From contig MVCS01000026.1 of assembly GCA_002049885.1 (NCBI GenBank), positions 1 through 10,828 of the forward strand: 10,828 nt of DNA. Direction: 5' to 3'. This DNA is from Planctomycetales bacterium 4484_123. GTDB taxonomy: Bacteria > Planctomycetota > Phycisphaerae > SM23-33. Positions 6,441 to 10,828 of the stretch are shown here, in pieces. The position numbers were made by a program, and so were the translations under genes. Position 1 is the first letter of the stretch. Each line of letters begins with the position of its first letter. The notes under the pieces were generated by a model. That model did not search any database. It was not told the DNA's origin and saw only the letters and a list, made by a program, of their open reading frames with translations.

Positions 6441-7628
6441 TCAGGCCTGAGGCTGTCTCCGGCCGCCAGAGCCGGCCTCTACGGCGCCGATAAGTGCCTC
6501 GGCCCGCCGACGTGCCTCGGCGTCCGCGGCCAGAATGCTTTCTACAGTAACTTCGGGATTTACCGAAGAGGAGTTCAAGACTTCCCGGACGATCTCCACT
6601 ATCCGCCCGAAGGGGATCCGGCCGGCGACGAAGGCGGCCACGGCCGCCTCGTCGGCTGCGTTGAGGATGGCCCCGGCCGTGCCACCGCGGCGGAGCACCT
6701 CGAAGCCCAATTCCACGGCCGGGAAGCGCCGCCGGTCCACGCGCTCGAAGTGCAGGCCGCCGGCCGCCGCCAGATCCAGCGGGGCCGACGCCCGCGCCGG
6801 ACGCCGCGGATAGTGCAGGGCGAAGGCGATCGGCGTGGCCATTGAGGGCGAACCAAGCTGGGCCAGCACGCTGCCGTCGGCGAACTCCACCGCCCCGTGA
6901 AGCAGCGATTCGGGGTGGATGAGCACCTCGATCTTCTCCGCCGGCAGGTCGAACAGCCAGTGGGCCTCGACGATCTCCAGGGCCTTGTTCATCAGTGTGG
7001 CCGAGTCGATGGTGACCTTCCGCCCCATCTGCCAGGTGGGGTGGTTGAGCACTTCCTGCAGGCTGGCCTGGCCGGCGCGCCGCTCCGGCCAGGTCCGGAA
7101 GGGCCCCCCGGAGGCCGTCAGGAACACTCGGCGGACGGCCCCGCGCTGCTGGCCGTGGAGGCACTGAAAGATGGCCGAGTGCTCGCTGTCCACCGGCAGC
7201 ACGTTGATGCCGGCCGACCGGGCAGATGTCATGATGATCTGCCCGGCCATGACCAGCGATTCCTTGTTGGCCACGGCCAGGTCCGCCTTGCAGTCGATGG
7301 CCGCCAGCGTGGCCGGCAGGCCGGTCGAGCCGGACATGGCCGTTAGCACCATGTCCGGGCGCACGCGCCGGACCAGTTCGGTCATGGCCTCCGGCCCGCT
7401 GAGGACGCAGACGCCGGCTGTGGCACGGGTGAGTTCCTCGGCTGCCCGTACGTCCGCCAGGGCCACGGCCTGTGGCTTGAAACGCCCGACCTGCTCGGCC
7501 AGGAGCTGCCAGTTCCGGCCGGCCGCCAGTGCGCAGACCGTCAGCTCGTCGCTGGCGGCAATCAGCTCCAGGGCCTGCCGACCCACACTTCCCGTGGAGC
7601 CCAGAATGGCGATGCGCTTGGCGCTCAC
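6441..7628 (-). CDS. dxr: 1-deoxy-D-xylulose 5-phosphate reductoisomerase
   Basis: This enzyme converts 1-deoxy-D-xylulose 5-phosphate to 2-C-methyl-D-erythritol 4-phosphate with NADPH and a divalent metal, the committed step of the MEP isoprenoid pathway and the target of fosmidomycin. The protein has 395 residues, a normal length. Landmarks are the NADPH loop GSTGSVG (10-16), ANKESLV (120-126), metal ligands Asp147 and Glu149 in PVDSEHSAIFQ, TASGGPFR (171-178), and NHPTW followed by GRKVTIDSATLMNK (195-215) with Lys215 and the third metal ligand Glu218. The start is a GTG (7626-7628), giving MSAKRIAILGSTGSVG as expected for the family; only a weak GGA lies upstream. The frame continues upstream to 8081 without family similarity, so that extension is not used. 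It probably shares a transcript with rseP and lies 119 bases downstream of the PHP gene. Confidence 0.96.
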   Translation of the reverse strand: MSAKRIAILGSTGSVGRQALELIAASDELTVCALAAGRNWQLLAEQVGRFKPQAVALADVRAAEELTRATAGVCVLSGPEAMTELVRRVRPDMVLTAMSGSTGLPATLAAIDCKADLAVANKESLVMAGQIIMTSARSAGINVLPVDSEHSAIFQCLHGQQRGAVRRVFLTASGGPFRTWPERRAGQASLQEVLNHPTWQMGRKVTIDSATLMNKALEIVEAHWLFDLPAEKIEVLIHPESLLHGAVEFADGSVLAQLGSPSMATPIAFALHYPRRPARASAPLDLAAAGGLHFERVDRRRFPAVELGFEVLRRGGTAGAILNAADEAAVAAFVAGRIPFGRIVEIVREVLNSSSVNPEVTVESILAADAEARRRAEALIGAVEAGSGGRRQPQA

Positions 7629-7661
7629 GAGCGGCGTCCATGATAGCCCTGTCGCCGGCGG

Positions 7662-7691
7662 GTGCCAATGGTCCTCCCGCGGCCATGGCAC
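7662..7691 (-). terminator. Candidate hairpin in the PHP-dxr gap
   Basis: GTGCCAATGG at 7662-7671 and CCATGGCAC at 7683-7691 form a nine-pair stem with one bulged A and an 11-base loop. A second short GC stem, CCCCG 7694-7698 with CGGGG 7703-7707, is next to it. Both sit in the 119 bases between the PHP stop codon and the dxr start, and neither has a U-tract. They could terminate the PHP transcript or shape the dxr leader. No convincing promoter was seen in the gap. Confidence 0.3.
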
Positions 7692-7747
7692 GTCCCCGGC
7701 GGCGGGGCAGGCGATGCGGCTCTGGCCGAGGCGATGGCAGGGGCGGC

Positions 7748-8659
7748 CTACAGGAAGATGGGATTCGTCCAGGCCCGCCGGCCACGATGATCCACCACGA
7801 TGGCGCGGACGTATGCCCAGTCCTTGCCGACGGGGTGAGTGAACTTGCGGATGGCCTTGCCCGACTCGGCCTTGCGACGGGCACCATGGTAGGTCTGGGC
7901 CGAGAGGTAGATGAACTCGGCCGGTGAACAGCGGACCTCCACCGTGCCGCGCGGGGTGTCGGTGTCGGCGGGGGGGTGGACGCGGAAGTCGTGTATCCTC
8001 GGCCCGGTCGAGCTGAAGTAGCAGCCGCTGCGCAGGGCCTCCATCACCGCCGGGACGGTAAGGCGGTCGAGCTTGAACCAAGTCCAGCCGGCGAAGAAAT
8101 CGACCGGCCCGTGGGTGTCATCGACGGCGACCCCGCCGACGACCCGGCCGGCGTCCAGGAGGTAGCACCAGTCGGTCTGGCCGTCAGAGCGGGCGATCTT
8201 GTCACAGGTGGCGTTGTAGATTTCCAGGGCGACGTAGCCCTTGAGGTAGCTGTAGTGGTCGTAGCGGTGCCCGCACCACAGCGGATGGGCCAGCAGCGAT
8301 TCCCCGCCGGCGGCCTTGACCGCCCGGATGGCCGCGTTGGCGTCCCGTCGCTGTCGGGCGGTCAGTTCGAATCCGTGCGGGACGTTGATGGCCACCAGGT
8401 GGTGCGGGTTGACCTCCGGCTTGTCCGGGCACAGCGGGTGATACTCCAGTCCGCTGATGACCAGGAAGTCCCGCCGCGACAGCCCGCCAACGTCGTTGGT
8501 TGCCCAGTGATCGGTAAGGGCCAGGATGTGGTAGCCCGCGCGACGGTACAGCTCGGCCGTCTGGGGCGGGTCCGCCCAGCCGTCGGACGTCGTGGTGTGC
8601 GTGTGCAGGTTGGCCTTGTACCACTTGCCCTCCGTGGTAAACGGATTTTGCCACCTCAT
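7748..8659 (-). CDS. PHP-domain metal-dependent hydrolase (CehA/McbA-like)
   Basis: The 303-residue protein has the polymerase-and-histidinol-phosphatase (PHP) metal site: HTHTTTSDG with His19 and His21, LTDHW with Asp50 and His51, Glu72 in ISGLEYHP, His125 in LLAHPLW, and AVDDTH (178-183). These are the usual ligands of a di- or tri-nuclear metal centre that hydrolyses phosphate or carbamate esters. After about residue 205 a beta-rich region (around FSSTGPRIHDF) runs to a final DHRGRRAWTNPIF, an ending typical of the CehA/McbA-like branch. There is no signal peptide, so it is likely cytoplasmic. The ATG at 8657-8659 has GGAG nine bases upstream. The substrate cannot be read from the sequence. 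Neighbouring dxr gives no clear functional link. Family placement is good; a specific reaction is not claimed. Confidence 0.85.
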   Translation of the reverse strand: MRWQNPFTTEGKWYKANLHTHTTTSDGWADPPQTAELYRRAGYHILALTDHWATNDVGGLSRRDFLVISGLEYHPLCPDKPEVNPHHLVAINVPHGFELTARQRRDANAAIRAVKAAGGESLLAHPLWCGHRYDHYSYLKGYVALEIYNATCDKIARSDGQTDWCYLLDAGRVVGGVAVDDTHGPVDFFAGWTWFKLDRLTVPAVMEALRSGCYFSSTGPRIHDFRVHPPADTDTPRGTVEVRCSPAEFIYLSAQTYHGARRKAESGKAIRKFTHPVGKDWAYVRAIVVDHRGRRAWTNPIFL

Positions 8660-8771
8660 TGCTGACTACTCCAGTGGGGCTGAAAGGCTGCATCCTACGA
8701 ACTGCCGTCGGGAATGCAATGGTCAGGGCGGGGGAGTGTAGGCAAAGGGCTGGGCCGGGCGTCATAGGTCC

Positions 8772-8827
8772 AGGTGCCGGGGGAGATGTCCCTCGTCAGG
8801 TGGCTCGTGAATTCCGGTTCGGCACCT
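8772..8827 (-). repeat. Inverted repeat in the gap after the kinase gene
   Basis: AGGTGCCG at 8772-8779 and CGGCACCT at 8820-8827 are perfect eight-base complements around 40 bases, with a nested GGGA/TCCC pair in the loop near 8781-8792. It lies about 44 bases past the kinase stop codon (8871-8873). The rest of the 211-base gap 8660-8870, the longest in the window, holds the PHP ribosome-binding site and no recognisable gene. TTGCAT and TAGGAT 16 bases apart before the PHP gene are too weak a promoter match to call. Confidence 0.3.
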
Positions 8828-8870
8828 CCTGCATTCTCTTGTCTCCCGCATCCCTGGATCGCCGCTATCG

Positions 8871-9482
8871 TTATTGCTCCCGGACCCGAAAGCGTCCATC
8901 CGGCGCGATGCGGACGCGGAGAACTTCGTCGAAGCCTTCGGCGCCGCTGGGCGGTTCGAGTTGGGCCTGGAAGCGATGGATGGCAGCGGGAGGGACGTGG
9001 TAAGGCTCGCCGATGGGTGGATTCCTCGGCCGTCGCTCGTTGCGGCGCAGGCAGTCCTCCAGTGGCACGTCGAAGAAATAGGCGATCAGCTTCACGGTCC
9101 GGCCGGTCTGTTCCTGGAAGGCCCGTGCGAGCTGGAAATACCGCCGGCGCGTCTCGGCGGTAACGTTGGTGTTGTCCACCACCACGCCGCGTGGAGGCTC
9201 GCCGGTGTCGGCCCCGGCCGCGGCATGCAGGGCCGCGATGATCGCCTCTCGTTCCTTTCCACGGGCATTGCCCTTGCCGCGCCAATTGTCCAGACTCACG
9301 TGCGCGTATCGCCGGGCGAGGTGCCGGCGGAAATACGTGGTCTTGCCCGAGGCGGGTATGCCTACCAGGATGATGAGTTCGACCGGTTCGTGGGCGGGGC
9401 GCGGTTCCCGGCCCAGGCACGGGGCAAGGCGACTGCCACTTGCCCGGGACGAGCAGCTGCCTTTTTTGCGACTTGGTTTCAT
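8871..9482 (-). CDS. P-loop kinase resembling polynucleotide 5'-kinase domains
   Basis: The 203-residue protein contains one P-loop NTPase domain. Walker A is GIPASGKTT (41-49). VSLDNWR (62-68) places Asp65 where T4 polynucleotide kinase and PNKP have their catalytic aspartate, and VVDNTNVT (101-108) is the conserved strand-loop of this kinase group. Arg-rich RRNERRPRN forms the likely lid, and VPPAAIHRFQ followed by EPP-x-x-AEGFDEV resembles the end of PNKP kinase domains. The likely role is ATP-dependent phosphorylation of a nucleic acid 5'-OH or a small nucleoside-type substrate in the cytoplasm; the true substrate is unknown. No phosphatase or ligase domain is attached. The first 33 residues are basic and poorly conserved-looking. 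The ATG at 9480-9482 has GCGAGG directly against it, so the start is uncertain, but no better in-frame ATG follows before Walker A. It is divergent from the kelch gene. Confidence 0.75.
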   Translation of the reverse strand: MKPSRKKGSCSSRASGSRLAPCLGREPRPAHEPVELIILVGIPASGKTTYFRRHLARRYAHVSLDNWRGKGNARGKEREAIIAALHAAAGADTGEPPRGVVVDNTNVTAETRRRYFQLARAFQEQTGRTVKLIAYFFDVPLEDCLRRNERRPRNPPIGEPYHVPPAAIHRFQAQLEPPSGAEGFDEVLRVRIAPDGRFRVREQ

Positions 9483-9496
9483 CCTCGCATGAGCGG

Positions 9497-9504
9497 AGTA
9501 TAAC
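9497..9504. promoter_or_regulatory. Overlapping divergent -10-like boxes
   Basis: In the 55-base gap between the divergent kinase and kelch genes, TATAAC (9499-9504) reads on the plus strand and TATACT (9502 to 9497) on the minus strand, a rare AT-rich spot in this DNA. The plus box lies 33 bases before the kelch ATG; the minus box lies 14 bases before the kinase ATG, which would give a nearly leaderless message. No good -35 box was found for either. Confidence 0.25.
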
Positions 9505-9537
9505 TACACCGTGGGCAGATGGGAACGTGGTGACGGG

Positions 9538-10828
9538 ATGTCTGAGATAGCTGGACGCGTGTGGTGGTTCGCGGCGGTGTCGGCGGCAGCCTTGGTGGTC
9601 TCGCAGGCGGTGTGCCCGGCGGCTGAGGCCGTCCCGCCGGGGAAATTCGTGGAGGTGGCCAAAGACGACGTTGGCGGGCACTACTTCAGTCAGGTCATCT
9701 ACGCGCCCACGATAGAGGGCCTGGTGAGCTGGGGCACGCGGACGCACAGTGGATCGACGCCTGGCCGGAGGGCAAGGAGACGGCCTGGGCGGGCAAGTTC
9801 AAGCGCTGGGGCGACTGGAGCATCTGTGCTCCGACGGGTTTTTTCTACCAGCGCGACGGGCTGAAGCTGCCCAGGCCCAACAGCAGCTTCTATCAGGTCT
9901 GCTGGGATGATTACAACAATCGGCTGGTATTCTACGTGGGTTCCATGACCTTCAGCTACGAGCCGGTCAAACGCCTCTGGAAGCTCATCCACGAGAAGTC
10001 GGAGAAGTGTCAGCCGCCGGCCCTGTTGCTGTGGGGTTCGCTTTGCTACGACCCTGTGAACAAGCAGGTGGTGCTGTTCGGCGGCGGGGGAGTGGACGCC
10101 CCGGACGGCAGGCCGCACACCTGGGTCATGGACGTCACCAAAGACATCTGGCGCCGGCTGGAGCTGGATATCGAGCCGCCCGCCCGCTGCAACTCGCGCA
10201 TGGTCTATGACTCCAAGAACAAGCTCATCGTGTTGTTCGGCGGGGACGGCCAGGACCGGGCCCTGGCAGACACCTGGGTCTTCAATGTCACCAAGCAACG
10301 GTGGGAGGAGAGAAAGCCGCCGGTGAGTCCCCACCCGCGCCACTGCCATGCCATGGCCTATCTGCCCAAGTCCGGCGTGGTGCTCATGGTCGGCGGCAAC
10401 GCGGTGGCGGATTACCGCAAGGCCGACAGGCTCGGCCGACAGGTCTGGGTGTACGACGCCGCCAAGGACACCTGGACGCCCCTGGCGGTCGAGGTGCCCA
10501 AGTACCGCTGGGCCTCCATGGAGAACATCCCAGGCACGGACGAGGTGATCCTGGTGACGGCCCACAGCTACGACCACCGCCGGCGAACGTTCCGCTTCCG
10601 CTACGATCCGTCCATCCCCCGCGCCAAACACAAGGGCGTCCCGCCGGGCACGGTGGCCTGGAAGACCAAGCGCACTAAGGCCTGGTACGACGACGTGCCC
10701 CCGGCCGACCGCAAGGCCCACGAAAAGTTCCTGGCGACCCTGCCGGCCAACACCTGGGTGGAGGTCAAGCCGCCCAAGAGCACCATTGGCCGGACCTGGG
10801 GCACGGCCATCTTCGACACGGACCGCGG
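9538..10828 (+). pseudogene. Secreted kelch-repeat protein, frameshifted and cut by the window edge
   Basis: The ATG at 9538 (GGTG five bases before it) opens a protein with a clear signal peptide: Arg7, a hydrophobic core (8-22) and probable cleavage after AEA (29-31). It reads sensibly to about GLVSWGTRTH (codons to 9747), then becomes Arg-rich nonsense ending at 9864. From about 9747 a different frame continues the protein with QWIDAWPEGKE and stays open to the window end. That part has at least three kelch-type blades: YDPVNKQVVLFGG (about 10048-10086), YDSKNKLIVLFGG (about 10207-10245) and YLPKSGVVLMVGG (about 10360-10398), each followed by a TWV-, TWVF- or VWVYD-type strand. Kelch blades form a beta-propeller used for binding or, rarely, as an enzyme scaffold. 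The join implies loss of one base (or 3n+1 bases), or gain of two. No slippery heptamer is present, so programmed shifting is unlikely. It may be a true pseudogene or a sequence error. Confidence 0.7.

Noticed and set aside
6441..6450. Perfect 10-base palindrome TCAGGCCTGA overlapping the dxr stop codon
   Set aside because: It has no loop for an RNA hairpin and most of it is constrained by coding for the last Dxr residues; a chance site is likely.
4453..7887. A 1144-codon open frame that could suggest a fusion protein N-terminal to RseP
   Set aside because: Everything upstream of 6399 is an out-of-frame reading of dxr with Arg/Gly/Ala-rich, family-less sequence; RseP has its own ATG with a well-placed AGAGG.
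7629..8081. A 151-residue N-terminal extension of Dxr
   Set aside because: The family begins at KRIAILGSTGS; the extension overlaps the PHP gene in another frame and has no coding character.
9462..9467. Six-A run near the start of the kinase gene (minus strand) as a frameshift or slippage site
   Set aside because: The reading frame downstream is intact with all kinase motifs, and the run lies in a non-conserved N-terminal stretch.
8695..9747. A 350-codon minus-strand frame overlapping the kinase gene
   Set aside because: It reads Arg/Pro/His-rich sequence in a different frame from the kinase, which has clear Walker A and other motifs.
9745..9752. Programmed ribosomal frameshift in the kelch gene
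   Set aside because: No slippery heptamer or homopolymer run is present at the join; a simple indel is more likely.

Overview
The window is GC-rich (about two thirds G+C by eye) bacterial chromosome. It carries a block of core metabolic and envelope genes, nearly all on the minus strand. Gene content and style suggest Planctomycetota, probably Phycisphaerae-like: dxr next to rseP, a phosphoglycerate-mutase-type homoserine kinase in place of ThrB, a secreted kelch protein, and a 9-base periodic A-rich repeat of the ACCACAAAG type. This taxonomic call is inference; no rRNA or marker-gene comparison was possible.

Layout, left to right. At 1-201 (+) is the C-terminal end of an unrecognised protein. 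On the minus strand follow three genes of the aspartate-to-threonine pathway: lysC (221-1528), an ApgM-family enzyme likely to act as homoserine kinase (1706-2893) and hom (3010-4341). In transcription order these are hom, apgM-like, lysC. Next come rseP (4453-6399), a site-2 protease with four PDZ-like segments, and dxr (6441-7628), the first committed enzyme of the MEP isoprenoid pathway. They are followed by a PHP-domain metallohydrolase (7748-8659) and a P-loop polynucleotide-kinase-like protein (8871-9482). The strand then switches: a secreted kelch-repeat protein starts at 9538 (+), is broken by a frameshift near 9745-9750, and runs off the right edge.

LysC makes aspartyl phosphate, Hom makes homoserine, and the ApgM-like enzyme probably phosphorylates homoserine. 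Asd and ThrC would complete threonine synthesis and are not in the window. Dxr and RseP are separated by only 41 bases and are the best candidates for a shared transcript. Most other gaps (about 100-210 bases) hold an inverted repeat without a T-tract, so the minus-strand genes may be individually punctuated rather than form one operon.

No gap exceeds 300 bases. I saw no tRNA, rRNA, CRISPR array, transposase or attachment site, and no wholly new multi-gene system. The most unusual points are the repeat-derived basic tail on aspartokinase, the recurrent intergenic inverted repeats (two with nearly identical geometry on both sides of the homoserine kinase gene), the four-PDZ RseP, and the broken kelch gene.
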